64,000 nt of DNA from an uncultured Litoreibacter sp. (GCA_947492995.1 CANLOU010000002.1:868001-932000), one strand, 5' to 3'. Shown: positions 46,769-55,632, numbered from the stretch's first letter. A program made the numbers and translations. Notes: generated from the letters alone by a model not told the origin.

Positions 46769-47233
46769 ATGCGCCGTTCCCTAATTGCACTGACCGCTTT
46801 TGCCCTCGCCACAGGCACGGTCGCCCTTGCCGGCGGCCACGGCGGAAACCCGGCCGTGAAAGCCCGCAATGCGCATATGAGCCTGTATTCCTTCAATCTG
46901 GGCCTTCTCGGTGACATGGCCAAAGGTACAATCGATTATGACGCCGCCAAAGCCACCGAGGCGGCCTCCGATCTCGCCGCCCTCGCTGCGTTCACTCAAT
47001 CCAGCTACTGGGTCGAAGGCACCGCGCAAGGCGACGTCGACGGCTCCCGCGCCAAGGCAGAGATTTGGTCAGACGCCGCAGGCTGGGCCGAGAAAATGGA
47101 ACTGATGAAGACCGGTTCGGCGTCCCTCGCAGCCGTAGCGGGCAACGGGCTAGAAGCGCTGCAAGGCGGGATCGGCGATGCTGGCGCTGCTTGTGGCGCA
47201 TGTCACAAGGCCTATCGCGGCCCACGCAACTAA
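46769..47233 (+). CDS. cytochrome c'-type class II cytochrome
   Basis: The 154-residue periplasmic haem protein has a Sec signal peptide (MRRSLIALTAFALATGTVAL, cleavage near AGG at 22-24) and a single C-terminal CxxCH (CGACHKAYR), the placement typical of four-helix class II cytochromes c. TGGAGG lies before ATG 46769. The fifth ligand is the CxxCH His; a Met near the N-terminus (NAHMSLYSF) may be the sixth ligand, making it c-556-like rather than a five-coordinate c'. It is followed six bases later by a dihaem cytochrome gene. Confidence 0.9.
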   Translation: MRRSLIALTAFALATGTVALAGGHGGNPAVKARNAHMSLYSFNLGLLGDMAKGTIDYDAAKATEAASDLAALAAFTQSSYWVEGTAQGDVDGSRAKAEIWSDAAGWAEKMELMKTGSASLAAVAGNGLEALQGGIGDAGAACGACHKAYRGPRN

Positions 47234-47239
47234 ACGGCC

Positions 47240-48121
47240 ATGCTGGGGCGCATTTTCAGGTGGGGGGTCTTTTTGACCCTGATCGGGCTTGGGGTCTATT
47301 GGTTTATCACCATCCCAAAAACCGTTTCCGATGAACAGCTTGCGGGCTTGTCTTCAAGCTCGGAAGATGGCGAGCAGGTGTTCCACGCCGCAGGCTGCGC
47401 GTCTTGTCATGCCGCCGAAAAAGCCGAAGGCGACGCCAAGCTGGTCCTCGCAGGGGGCCAGCGCTTCCCCTCGCCCTTCGGCACCTTCGTCGCGCCCAAC
47501 ATCTCGACGGACACGAGCCACGGGATCGGCGGTTGGACCCAAGCCGAATTCGTGAGTGCCGTTGTCCAAGGCACCTCGCCTGAAGGCCAGCATTACTTTC
47601 CCGCGTTCCCCTATTCCAGCTACGCAAAAATGACGCTGCAGGATGCGGTCAACCTGCATGCCTATATGCAAACCCTGCCATCCGACGCGACGCCGAATGC
47701 CCAACATGATGTCGCCTTCCCGTTCAACATCCGGCGCAACATTGGCGGCTGGAAATTCCTGTTCCTGTCTGAGGATTGGGTAAGCGACGCCAATACGCCG
47801 GAACTGGAACGCGGCCGCTATCTGGTGGAGGCGCTGGGCCATTGCGCCGAATGCCATACGCCCCGCAACGCGCTTGGCGGGTTGGACAGGGCCAGATGGA
47901 TGCAAGGTGCGGCTGACCCCTCCGGCAAGGGCCGCATCCCCGGCATTACGCCTGCGCAACTGGGCTGGGTCGCGGCCGATATCGCGGAATACCTGAAATC
48001 GGGCTTTACCCCTGAGTTCGACACTGCCGGGGGCCACATGGTTGCCGTCGTCGAAAACACGGCCAAACTCCCCCCCGAAGACCGGGCCGCAATCGCGGCC
48101 TACCTCTTGGCCCTGCCCTAA
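47240..48121 (+). CDS. dihaem cytochrome c, dehydrogenase-subunit type
   Basis: The 293-residue protein has an N-terminal anchor (about residues 7-25, GVFLTLIGLGVYWFITI) and two c-haem sites, CASCH near residue 53 and CAECH near residue 200. Flanking text (APNISTDTSHGIGGWT; YPAFPYSSYAKMT-like; RGRYLVEALGHCAECHTPRN) matches the cytochrome subunits of membrane-bound alcohol, gluconate and sorbitol dehydrogenases. No dehydrogenase subunit is adjacent, so it may take electrons from the preceding cytochrome. It ends convergently with the caspase-like gene, sharing the CTAA stops. Confidence 0.9.
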   Translation: MLGRIFRWGVFLTLIGLGVYWFITIPKTVSDEQLAGLSSSSEDGEQVFHAAGCASCHAAEKAEGDAKLVLAGGQRFPSPFGTFVAPNISTDTSHGIGGWTQAEFVSAVVQGTSPEGQHYFPAFPYSSYAKMTLQDAVNLHAYMQTLPSDATPNAQHDVAFPFNIRRNIGGWKFLFLSEDWVSDANTPELERGRYLVEALGHCAECHTPRNALGGLDRARWMQGAADPSGKGRIPGITPAQLGWVAADIAEYLKSGFTPEFDTAGGHMVAVVENTAKLPPEDRAAIAAYLLALP

Positions 48122-50121
48122 CCCACAGGCATGTTCCACCTTGCGGCAAGAGAGCGGCCGTCCTCGGCCTCAAGGGTCGTAAACCCTGTCCGCGGCACGT
48201 TCGGAGCAATCTTTGCAAGCCCCGCCACAAGGGGTTTTGCGTGATCGGGCACCAGACCGACATAGTCCCACCCCAGCCCAATCCACGGGCAGCGCCCGCC
48301 GACACGCCCCGCAATGGCGGGCGTGCTCTGCGTGACGTAGTCAGGCAGCCCTGACGTGCCATGGTCGCGCCGTTGCGGCACGGTCGGTATTTTGACACGC
48401 AGGCCGCCCTCGCCATCGTCAACAACCGGCATGTCGCCCAACAGCACTAGGTCGAAAGGTACGGGCTGGGAATTTTGGGCAAAAAAGTAGGCGGTGCGCC
48501 GGATCGACGCTGTGTCGGCAAGCATCTGGTACAAATACGCACACAGCGCGCCGCGCGTCGGGTCGCCGTTTTTGCCAACCCGGGCCTTTGCCGCCTCGGC
48601 TTGAACATCATTGGGAGAGATTTCGCCCTCAGCGTAGCGCGAGATCAGGTCAAGCGTGGCCTGAAAGGCCTCGGGCGCGTCGCGGGAGCCATAGACCTGA
48701 AAGACATGGCCCTCCTCGTCGCGCCGAACTGCGGCCACGGCATTGGCGTAGGGGACGTAAGGCGCAAAGCGCCCGTCACTAAATTCGATCAGCAGCGGCT
48801 GGCCATCGGCCTGCGGCGTGACCATGAAGCTGGCGCGGGCCTGGGATTTGCTGGTGCGGGCCAGCGGCCCGCCGGCGGTCCAGACCTGCGCCTTCGGGTC
48901 CATGATGTGCAGGTTGGTGTCGGCGCGGTCCGTGTCGACCTGCGCCAGCGAGCGCCGCATGCGTGTGGCCTCTTGCTTGCGCCGGGCCTCGCTGGCCATG
49001 ACGGCCATGTGGCCGATCCACTGCGCCAGCTTCGTCGTCGAGACGTCGTCAGATGTCGGGTCGGCCATGTCCTTCCGCAACTCCGCGTTGCGCGACACGA
49101 TTTCACGCGCCACCCCTTCGACCGACAAGTTGAAGGGCAACGCCCCGTCCAGCCCCGACATGATGGTGCTCACGGCCAGATCACCCCACCGCGCGGCGGC
49201 GCGTTTGAACGTGTCGCTCTCCACAATGGTGCGCACCGCTTTCTTGCGGGTCTGAGCAGCAAGCGCGGGCGTGGCCTCCAAGGTGGTCACCACCCCGGCC
49301 TTTGGCCATGGCAGGTCGGGTGGCGGGCCCACAGGCGGGTTGTCCGCGTCGTACAAAACGCGCGGCGCGGGGTCGATGCTGACCTGAGGCGTCAGCTCCA
49401 GAAGGTAGTCCTTTGCCCGTTCCCGCGTCCGTTTGCGCACAAAATTTGCAAAGCCGCTGACGCTGATCTCGCCGTCAATGATGGCGTCGGGCTCCAGCCC
49501 CCACAGCACGTCAAGCACAACGCCGGAGAACAGGCATTTCCCCGGCTGCGCCGATGCGGCCTCAGACACCATGTAGGACAGCTTGCCGTCTTGGCTCGAC
49601 ATCAACAGGTCGGTCTTGGGCAGCTCGGCGGTCTCGCCATGCACGGCGATGGCGCTGCGCGTGTCCCAGCGCATCATGTCAAGATTTGGCGGGGCCTCGC
49701 GGCACGCATCGGAAATCACCGTCAGCCGGTCGATGCCATGCAGCATCAGCTGCGTGTAAAACGCGTCCGCCTTGATGCGGTATCGGTTCTCAAAAGCGTC
49801 GGTCATCAGCCACGACACCGATCCGATCTGTTGGTCGGTCAACCCGTGCCCGCAAAAGGCAAGGATCATGTGTTCCACAGGCTCGGCGCCAGCCGGAAAC
49901 AGCTCTTTGACCGCCTGCTTCAGGTCGGCATCGGTCAGCCCTTTGTTCGGGGCGTCGACCAGAGTTCGCACGTTGTCATCGCCAAAATCCGAATTCAGCG
50001 CCCATTGCCCGATCGCCTTGGCGGACTCGCGCGCGCCGTCAAGATACCCGAAGCTGGGGTCGTCGTCGTTGACCGATTTGACGGTGGCGACGCCGATCGA
50101 CAGGCAGACTTTTCTAGGCAT
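48118..50121 (-). CDS. caspase-like (peptidase C14) protein with large C-terminal region
   Basis: The 667-residue protein starts MPRKVCLSIGVATVKSVNDD at ATG 50121. Residues 1-250 form a caspase-hemoglobinase fold: FGYLDGARESAKAIGQWALN, then catalytic His92 in LAFCGHGLTD and catalytic Cys140 in TVISDACREAP, with the Asp before Cys typical of metacaspase-type peptidases. Residues about 250-667 are not recognised; they include helical segments and no transmembrane helix or WD/TPR repeat. There is no signal peptide, so it is probably cytoplasmic. The start overlaps the DUF2182 gene by eight bases, making it the last gene of a three-gene operon with the tyrosinase. Bacterial homologues act in defence or regulated proteolysis; its substrate here is unknown. 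Confidence 0.88.
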   Translation of the reverse strand: MPRKVCLSIGVATVKSVNDDDPSFGYLDGARESAKAIGQWALNSDFGDDNVRTLVDAPNKGLTDADLKQAVKELFPAGAEPVEHMILAFCGHGLTDQQIGSVSWLMTDAFENRYRIKADAFYTQLMLHGIDRLTVISDACREAPPNLDMMRWDTRSAIAVHGETAELPKTDLLMSSQDGKLSYMVSEAASAQPGKCLFSGVVLDVLWGLEPDAIIDGEISVSGFANFVRKRTRERAKDYLLELTPQVSIDPAPRVLYDADNPPVGPPPDLPWPKAGVVTTLEATPALAAQTRKKAVRTIVESDTFKRAAARWGDLAVSTIMSGLDGALPFNLSVEGVAREIVSRNAELRKDMADPTSDDVSTTKLAQWIGHMAVMASEARRKQEATRMRRSLAQVDTDRADTNLHIMDPKAQVWTAGGPLARTSKSQARASFMVTPQADGQPLLIEFSDGRFAPYVPYANAVAAVRRDEEGHVFQVYGSRDAPEAFQATLDLISRYAEGEISPNDVQAEAAKARVGKNGDPTRGALCAYLYQMLADTASIRRTAYFFAQNSQPVPFDLVLLGDMPVVDDGEGGLRVKIPTVPQRRDHGTSGLPDYVTQSTPAIAGRVGGRCPWIGLGWDYVGLVPDHAKPLVAGLAKIAPNVPRTGFTTLEAEDGRSLAARWNMPVG

Positions 50122-50887
50122 GGCGCACTCCAAACCGGACCGTGTTGAAGCTGCGCCACCAGGCGGAGCGTGCCAAGACCACGGGCCTGCGCCAGACGGT
50201 CGGGCCGTTTTGCGTCATGCGCTCTGTGACGATGACGGCGCTCACCAGGATCATCGCGATGACATGCAGCTGTCCGGGGCCTGTCATCATCGGCACCAGC
50301 ATCCAGGCCCAGCAGGCACACAGGCACAGCGCCCCGTGCGACAGCCCGAACCGCAACGTGTCGCCAAATCCGCGCCAGCCGCGAAGCGAGATGCGCGGGG
50401 ATCGGTGGGCACGGTTCAAAACATAGCGCTGGTAGGGCGATGCGCTCCACATCAAAGCCGCGGCCAGCACGACGATCAACGAGACGCCACCCCCCGTCAG
50501 GCTGCGCAGCGACAGGGTCGCGACCAGAAAAAGCGGCAAAGCCGCGATCCATATCAAGGCGTATCCGATGACAAAGCCGCAGCTTTGCGCCGCTCGGGCC
50601 CTCGGCGCGGAACAGCGCCGCACGTATCGCAAGGGTGCAACCAAAAGAAGCGGCATCATCGCGGCCAGCATAAGGCCCCAATCGCTCAACAGCGCAAACA
50701 CCGAGGTCGCGCTGATGATCCACAAAAGAATGCCCAGCGGGTCGGAAAAGAACGGCCCAAAGGCTGCGGGGTCTGAACACAACGCGGCCAGCGCGGAGGT
50801 ATCGACCCCCTTGCCCCAACCGGCAAGCACCGCCACGGCCGAGATCGTCAGGGCCGTGGTGGTTTCCGTTATACGCAGGGATGGCAT
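50114..50887 (-). CDS. DUF2182 integral membrane protein (predicted metal-binding)
   Basis: The 257-residue protein has six or so membrane segments. The WGLMLAAMMPLLLVAPLRYV segment is the DUF2182 hallmark, and the second half has YQRYVLNRAHRSPRISLRGW and GLSHGALCLCACWAWMLVPM, also typical. This family is annotated as a predicted metal-binding membrane protein and often pairs with DUF1326. Here it sits between the tyrosinase (12 bases upstream) and the caspase-like gene (8-base overlap). A role in copper or other metal supply for the tyrosinase is possible but unproven. Confidence 0.85.
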   Translation of the reverse strand: MPSLRITETTTALTISAVAVLAGWGKGVDTSALAALCSDPAAFGPFFSDPLGILLWIISATSVFALLSDWGLMLAAMMPLLLVAPLRYVRRCSAPRARAAQSCGFVIGYALIWIAALPLFLVATLSLRSLTGGGVSLIVVLAAALMWSASPYQRYVLNRAHRSPRISLRGWRGFGDTLRFGLSHGALCLCACWAWMLVPMMTGPGQLHVIAMILVSAVIVTERMTQNGPTVWRRPVVLARSAWWRSFNTVRFGVRHA

Positions 50888-50898
50888 TGCAGGCAGAC

Positions 50899-52374
50899 CT
50901 ACTGCACAACGCCGGATCTGCGGTAAAACACAATCGCCCGGATTTCGAGCGGTCGCGCGTCCTGCCCCGCAGAAACCCTCACCAAAGTGACGGGGACCTC
51001 GTTCCCGCTCAATCGCTCCGCCGCCCTCAGGTCTTGAACAAGGTCGGTGATGTCGAGCCGCGTGTTGATCCCGTTGCCACCATGCGCACCATCAACGTCG
51101 CTGGCGACGTTCAACCCGAAAAGCGGCAGCTCACCTGCAAATGTCTCAGGCGTGTCCTCGGGGTTTTCGCCGTCCTTCAGCCCGATATAGACCTCTATCA
51201 ACGATGACGGGTCCTCGCTGCGAATGCCTTCGATTGCCACATACAGTCGCGACACCCGTTCCCCTTGGGCCTGATTGCCCATGGTGGCGACCGTGTCCTG
51301 GTTGGCCACGGGATCAAGCGTGACGCGCGTGGCAACCGCCGCCTGCGTCAGCGTCAAAGCGCTGTCGTTGCTGCCGATCGGGTCTACGGTTTGCTGGGCC
51401 GATGGCCCCATTGACACACTTGCCACAACCAATTCTCCTGGTGTTACGCCGGTCCCGCTGGTCAGGCTGTCATAGGTGGGATGATACTTGCCACCGGCAA
51501 GGGTGTCGCGTCCGGTGAAGGCCTCTCCGGGGTCGGCACCGCCCACTTGCGGCATCAAGAATGTCCGGTCAAACGGCCCATCCAGCCAAAGCGGGTCGCG
51601 CACCATTGATTTGCCGGGGGTCTGCATCCAGGCCTCCCACAACCGGTCGATATTGCAGTGATGCATCCAGAAAATCGGGTCAAGAGCTGCGTATTGCGGG
51701 TTCCCCATCGCGCCGCTGATTTCCACATGGACAGTGTTATGTGGATTGCTTTCCATATCGCCGGTCCGTCCGGCAAAATGCGAAAACCCGTCGGTGCGGC
51801 CGCCGCCAAACCCGATGGTGCCGTCATTTCCGACAAGAAAATCGCTTTCCTTCATGGCCTCCAGGTTGATGCCGCGCCTCGGCTGCGGCGGGCGCAGCTC
51901 GGTCACATTGCTCCATCGGCGGTACTTTATCAGCGGGTTGGCGGCCCCATCCGGCAGGGTCGGGTCCAGCAGCGCGCCGGGCACTTTGCGCGCATCGCCA
52001 TTGGCATCGTTGAGGTAGTTCCAATAGGGCAAAGCCCAGTCTCTGCCGGTCAGCTCTTTCACCTTGGCGGCGACAATGGCTTCAAACGCGGCCAGATACC
52101 CACGGTGCCAAGACAAAAAGAGCCAGCTTTGGTGTTGGCACTGATTGCCGTAAGGGCCGTCACTGGTCTTTATTTCGTCGGGGATTTCGTCCGCTGCCGC
52201 CACAATGCCATTGGCGGCCCATCCGTTTGCGTCACATCCGTGAATGCCCGCCAAAAAGCGCCAGCTGTTGCGGTCTGATACGGGAAGTTTGTCCAGCTCT
52301 GCCATCGCCATGGCGTAATCGAGCATCGTTTCGTTCCACCCATCGCCGAGTTCTGCAACGTCTTGCCTAATCAT
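50899..52374 (-). CDS. tyrosinase-family dicopper oxidase with C-terminal beta domain
   Basis: The 491-residue protein has all expected copper ligands. CuA: His45 (LAGIHGCD), His81 and His90 in the H-x8-H element (QHQSWLFLSWHRGYLAAFE). CuB: His212 and His216 in PHNTVHVEI and His238/239 in DPIFWMHHCNIDRLWEAW. This is the phenol/catechol oxidase core (about 1-290). Residues about 330-491 form a probable beta-sandwich, reminiscent of the C-terminal shielding domain of plant polyphenol oxidases. No signal peptide is seen. ATG 52374 has GGAG seven bases upstream; 52434 is an alternative. It is first in the operon with DUF2182 and the caspase-like protease. Confidence 0.93.
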   Translation of the reverse strand: MIRQDVAELGDGWNETMLDYAMAMAELDKLPVSDRNSWRFLAGIHGCDANGWAANGIVAAADEIPDEIKTSDGPYGNQCQHQSWLFLSWHRGYLAAFEAIVAAKVKELTGRDWALPYWNYLNDANGDARKVPGALLDPTLPDGAANPLIKYRRWSNVTELRPPQPRRGINLEAMKESDFLVGNDGTIGFGGGRTDGFSHFAGRTGDMESNPHNTVHVEISGAMGNPQYAALDPIFWMHHCNIDRLWEAWMQTPGKSMVRDPLWLDGPFDRTFLMPQVGGADPGEAFTGRDTLAGGKYHPTYDSLTSGTGVTPGELVVASVSMGPSAQQTVDPIGSNDSALTLTQAAVATRVTLDPVANQDTVATMGNQAQGERVSRLYVAIEGIRSEDPSSLIEVYIGLKDGENPEDTPETFAGELPLFGLNVASDVDGAHGGNGINTRLDITDLVQDLRAAERLSGNEVPVTLVRVSAGQDARPLEIRAIVFYRRSGVVQ

Positions 52375-52515
52375 ATCGTTCTCCAAAAGTGCTTGTCTTT
52401 TCAAATGCGGCAAGTCTGGCACGAAGGCCTGCAAAAAAACAATTCTAAAGTGAGATGGCGAAAAACGCAGGGCGGCAAAGGTCGCGGGCCGCGCGGCCAG
52501 ACGCTTGAAGCGAGG

Positions 52516-53796
52516 CTAGCCAGAGATCAGCGCGCTCAGCCCCGCAACGTCGACACTGCCCGCATCCAACACGGCCCGCTTCAGCGCTGACGCCCGGTCG
52601 CCAATCAAGGCCTGCGCCTTGGCCATCAGCTTGGCCTCGCGCGTCTCCAGCAGGATCGACGCAGAAATATCTGCCGCTGCGGTATGTGTCTTGCCGTCGA
52701 TCACTGCCGAGATGCCACAGGCCGTCTCGGCAATAGCGTCGTTGCCAACGACCGCCACTTTGTCGCGCAAGGCGCATAGGCTGGCCTCCGCAGCCAGCGC
52801 GTCCGAGAACGTGTCCAGCCGCGCCGTGTCATGGCCCAACAGCACCAAAGCCGCGATCAACCGGTACGAAAACTTGGCCTCCAACCCCGTCTCGGGCGCT
52901 GGCTTGTCGCACACGCTCAGCCAGCGCGGGTTGGTAAGCACTTCGATCGAGGACACCTCCCCCGCAGGCAACTCATGCAACGCCTCAATCATCGCATGGG
53001 TTCCGTGGCAGCAGGCGTGGTATTTGTGGCTGATCTCGTCGATCATCCACACCTCTCCCATCGCCTCAAACCCGCCGTCACTGTTCGCCCCGCCATGCGT
53101 TTCGCCAAATCCCAGCGGGCCTTCCAGGGCGGCGGGGTTGCTCACAAAGCCCGCCTTGGCCAGCAGCGCAACTTCAACGCCCGCAGCCGCAGCCGCGCCT
53201 GCGTTATAGGGTTTGCCCATCGTGCCGAACTGCGCCTTCAATCCCGCCGCTTTGGTTGCGGCCAGTCCGATGGCGTGGCGCATCTCGCCTGCGTCACATC
53301 CCAAAAGCCGCGCGCAGGCCATGGCTGCGCCAAAGCAGCCCGCCGTGCCCGTCTGGTGGAACCCCATCTGGTAATGCCCGCGCCCCAGCCAGACACCAAT
53401 CCGGGTCGAGGCCTCCACGCCAATCAGACACGCCTGCAAAAAGGCCTCCCCCGACGCGCCAACTTGTTGCGCCGTGGCCAAGGCCGCCGACACGACGGCC
53501 ACCGAAGGGTGCCCGATATGGGCAAAATGCGTGTCGTCGTAATCAAGGGCGTGGCTGACGGTCCCGTTCACCAAAGCCGCCCCCCGCGCGGGCGCGCGGC
53601 CCCCGCCAAACAGCGCCGCGCAGCCATCGGCCCCCTCGCCCAGCACCATGTCGCGCACCAGGATGGACACGGGCTCTGACACGCCCGCCATCCCGCAGGC
53701 CGCCCAGTCCAGCACCGACAAGCGCATCATCCCAAGCGCCTCGGCGTCGCCGCAGCCAGTCACCGCAAACGCGGCAAGCCGGACCGTGACGCTCAC
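52516..53796 (-). CDS. MmgE/PrpD family protein
   Basis: The 426-residue protein belongs to the 2-methylcitrate dehydratase / cis-aconitate decarboxylase (IDS epimerase) superfamily. Family text includes ALVNGTVSHALDYDDTHFAH, HPSVAVVSAALA, HQTGTAGCFGAAMA, GLAATKAAGLKAQFGTMGKP with active-site Lys/His, and YHACCHGTHAMIEAL. In this class members act in propionate, itaconate or iminodisuccinate metabolism. No prp genes are adjacent, so the substrate is open. Its start overlaps the stop of the upstream SRPBCC gene by four bases. Confidence 0.92.
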   Translation of the reverse strand: MSVTVRLAAFAVTGCGDAEALGMMRLSVLDWAACGMAGVSEPVSILVRDMVLGEGADGCAALFGGGRAPARGAALVNGTVSHALDYDDTHFAHIGHPSVAVVSAALATAQQVGASGEAFLQACLIGVEASTRIGVWLGRGHYQMGFHQTGTAGCFGAAMACARLLGCDAGEMRHAIGLAATKAAGLKAQFGTMGKPYNAGAAAAAGVEVALLAKAGFVSNPAALEGPLGFGETHGGANSDGGFEAMGEVWMIDEISHKYHACCHGTHAMIEALHELPAGEVSSIEVLTNPRWLSVCDKPAPETGLEAKFSYRLIAALVLLGHDTARLDTFSDALAAEASLCALRDKVAVVGNDAIAETACGISAVIDGKTHTAAADISASILLETREAKLMAKAQALIGDRASALKRAVLDAGSVDVAGLSALISG

Positions 53797-54236
53797 CCGT
53801 GCAATTCCTTGGCCCGCGCCTCAAAGGCCCGCACAATCCGCTGCATGGCTTCGTTGAAGAACATGCCCGCGGCCCCTTGCAGCAGGCGGGATTTGAACTC
53901 GAAATCCACGTCGAAATGCACGTCGCAGCCGCCCTCGGCCTCCTCGAACCGCCACACCGACTCCAGATGCTTGATGGGCCCGTCCAGATATTTGGTGTCG
54001 ATCTGCATGGTCTGCGGGTCCAGCGTCACCCGGCTGGTGAACCGTTCCCGAAACACTTTGAAGCTGATGACCAAATCCGCAATCACGATCTCCACGTCGC
54101 CCTGGTCCTCGCGCGAGCGGATCCGCGCGGCGGCGGTCCAGGGCAGAAATTCGGGGTAGGACGCCACGTCCGCCACAAGGTCATACATCTGCTGGGCGGT
54201 AAACGGCAGCGTGCGGGTCTCGGAGTGGCTGGGCAT
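53793..54236 (-). CDS. RatA/COQ10-like SRPBCC protein
   Basis: The 147-residue START-like protein begins MPSHSETRTLPFTAQQMYDL and shows the family stretches YPEFLPWTAAARI and ESVWRFEEAEGGCDVHFDVD, typical of COQ10 / RatA. COQ10 proteins bind ubiquinone and help respiration; the RatA label as a ribosome-targeting toxin comes from E. coli. A quinone role is more likely here. It heads a small operon with the MmgE/PrpD gene. Confidence 0.9.
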   Translation of the reverse strand: MPSHSETRTLPFTAQQMYDLVADVASYPEFLPWTAAARIRSREDQGDVEIVIADLVISFKVFRERFTSRVTLDPQTMQIDTKYLDGPIKHLESVWRFEEAEGGCDVHFDVDFEFKSRLLQGAAGMFFNEAMQRIVRAFEARAKELHG

Positions 54237-54300
54237 TGATAAACCTTAGTGACGTGCCTGACGTTTTCGGTGCATAAACGCCCAAGTTCAAGGGGGTAAC

Positions 54301-54837
54301 ATGTCTCATCCACCATACGAGATAGATCAAATGATCTCGGCCAAGTCCATCGCCGCCCGGATTGAGGACCTTGCCTCCGAAATTCACGACCATTTTGACG
54401 GCACCAACAAGCTGGTGATTGTGGGGCTGTTGCGCGGCTCTTTCGTCTTCATCGCCGATCTGGTGCGCGAGCTGGACCTGCCCGTCGAGGTCGACTTTCT
54501 CGAAGCCTCCAGCTATGGCGACAGCACGGAAAGCTCGCGCGAAGTCCGTATTCTCAAAGACTTACGTGGCGAGATTCACGGCCGCGACGTGCTGGTGGTC
54601 GAGGATATCGTGGACACAGGCTTCACCCTGTCCCACGTGGTGAAGCTGTTGCAAAACCGCGAGCCCGCCCGCATGGAAACCGTGGCGCTCTTGGACAAAC
54701 CCTCGCGGCGCGAGGTCGACATCAAGGCCACATGGACCGGCTTCGAGATCCCCGATGAATTTGTCGTGGGCTACGGCATCGATTACGCGCAACGCAACCG
54801 CAACCTGCCCTTCATCGGCAAGGTGCGGTTTACCTGA
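54301..54837 (+). CDS. hpt: hypoxanthine phosphoribosyltransferase
   Basis: The 178-residue enzyme salvages hypoxanthine and guanine with PRPP. The PRPP-binding motif is [14 protein letters not shown] (two acidic residues, then DTG), preceded by [17 protein letters not shown] and [12 protein letters not shown], and followed by [12 protein letters not shown] and [20 protein letters not shown]. Length and motifs are standard. It is divergent from the SRPBCC gene with a 64-base gap. Downstream is a 579-base non-coding stretch. Confidence 0.95.
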   Translation: MSHPPYEIDQMISAKSIAARIEDLASEIHDHFDGTNKLVIVGLLRGSFVFIADLVRELDLPVEVDFLEASSYGDSTESSREVRILKDLRGEIHGRDVLVVEDIVDTGFTLSHVVKLLQNREPARMETVALLDKPSRREVDIKATWTGFEIPDEFVVGYGIDYAQRNRNLPFIGKVRFT

Positions 54838-54974
54838 GCCGAACACATCGCTGACATTCCGTCCCGGTCTAAGCCAGCTCTGCCAACGGTCCGGCGATAT
54901 CAGGCTGCCTTCGAACTTGAGACTGAGCAAGATGACGTAAGGACTGAATGTCCGCTCTGAGCCCGTGGCGGGAA

Positions 54975-55070
54975 AAGGCCGTTCGAACGGCCTTGTGCGC
55001 ACGAATTGCAATTCGTGCTCAAAAACGTCTTTGAAGACGTTTGTCCCAATCCGCTTCGAAGCGGATTTTT
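54975..55070. repeat. array of four 20-bp palindromes with about 24-base spacing
   Basis: Four consecutive palindromes: AAGGCCGTTCGAACGGCCTT (54975-54994), GCACGAATTGCAATTCGTGC (54999-55018), AAACGTCTTTGAAGACGTTT (55023-55042, one T.G pair at the centre) and AATCCGCTTCGAAGCGGATT (55048-55067). Their sequences differ, but length is 20 each and starts are 24, 24 and 25 bases apart. GTGCGCAC (54995-55002) bridges the first two. The last is followed by a T-run, so it may end transcripts from hpt. Confidence 0.85.
55048..55070 (+). terminator. terminator-like last palindrome
   Basis: AATCCGCTTCGAAGCGGATT is a 10-bp stem with no loop bases (effective loop 4) and runs into TTTTT (55066-55070). It could end an hpt transcript or an RNA made of the palindrome array. 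Confidence 0.5.
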
Positions 55071-55416
55071 CCAGACCCGAACGACAACTTCGTCCACATC
55101 ACCGCTACTTCCATTCTACTCACCAGCCCGGTTAACAGGCCGTCAGGCCCCGGGCATCGCCAGACCGTCCGACAGGGCTGGCGATTTGGTGGGGCTGGGC
55201 GCTACGCATGTCTGGAAAATGACCTTGCTACCATAAAGCGCTGTCGAATGAGTTTTGGATCGCCATCCCTCGGTCTGGCCAAGCCATCATCGAATGGCAG
55301 CAATGTCCGCACAGCTGACATAGTCCCTATTTGAACCAAAAAACTCTGCAACAAACAAAAGACAGTTGCTAACCTACGCAAAAGTCATAGACCGCCAAAC
55401 TGCAGAAAGCCCTCTA

Positions 55417-55593
55417 ATGGACTACCGCTGGCTCATCCGCGCAAAACGCTGGGCGCAAAACCCGCCCTCGGCAGCGCGGATCAAACTGGTCCTTGGCATC
55501 ATCGCCCTGTGCATCGCCATCGGCTTGATAGAGCATTATGTCGGCTGGCCCGACTGGGCCACTACAGAACGGATCCCACGCCAATTGCGATAG
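55417..55593 (+). CDS. 58-residue single-pass membrane protein
   Basis: The protein begins MDYRWLIRAKRWAQNPPSAA and has one membrane helix (LVLGIIALCIAIGLIEHYVG) followed by WPDWATTERIP. I recall similar short proteins in other Roseobacter genomes, but no function is known. Start at 55417 is preferred; 55366 would add 17 residues. A hairpin overlaps its stop codon. Confidence 0.7.
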   Translation: MDYRWLIRAKRWAQNPPSAARIKLVLGIIALCIAIGLIEHYVGWPDWATTERIPRQLR

Positions 55594-55606
55594 CGTTTCG
55601 CAATTG
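55582..55606. other. hairpin over the stop of the 58-residue gene
   Basis: CAATTGCG (55582-55589) and CGCAATTG (55599-55606) form a perfect 8-bp stem across the stop codon; GATAGCG (55589-55595) and CGCTATC (55617-55623) offer a competing 7-bp pairing. No T-run follows. Confidence 0.45.
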
Positions 55607-55632
55607 CCCGCCGCTTCGCTATCCTGTTCGCC

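Larger units (their letters stand above)
54838..55416. other. 579-base non-coding region after hpt
   Basis: No gene is supported here. The centre (54975-55070) carries four 20-bp palindromes described separately, and 55156-55163 / 55178-55185 (ATCGCCAG and CTGGCGAT) form another 8-bp hairpin. Short phrases such as AATGTCCGC at 54947 and 55301 recur and resemble fragments often called as spurious ORFs in alphaproteobacteria. A non-coding RNA is possible. Confidence 0.5.

Noticed and set aside
54975-55070. CRISPR array
   Set aside because: The 20-bp units differ in sequence from each other, linkers are only 4-5 bases, and no cas genes are in the window.
55006-55334. Small plus-strand open frames over the palindrome region
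   Set aside because: They read through perfect palindromes, have no plausible ribosome site and no domain, and overlap each other in different frames.
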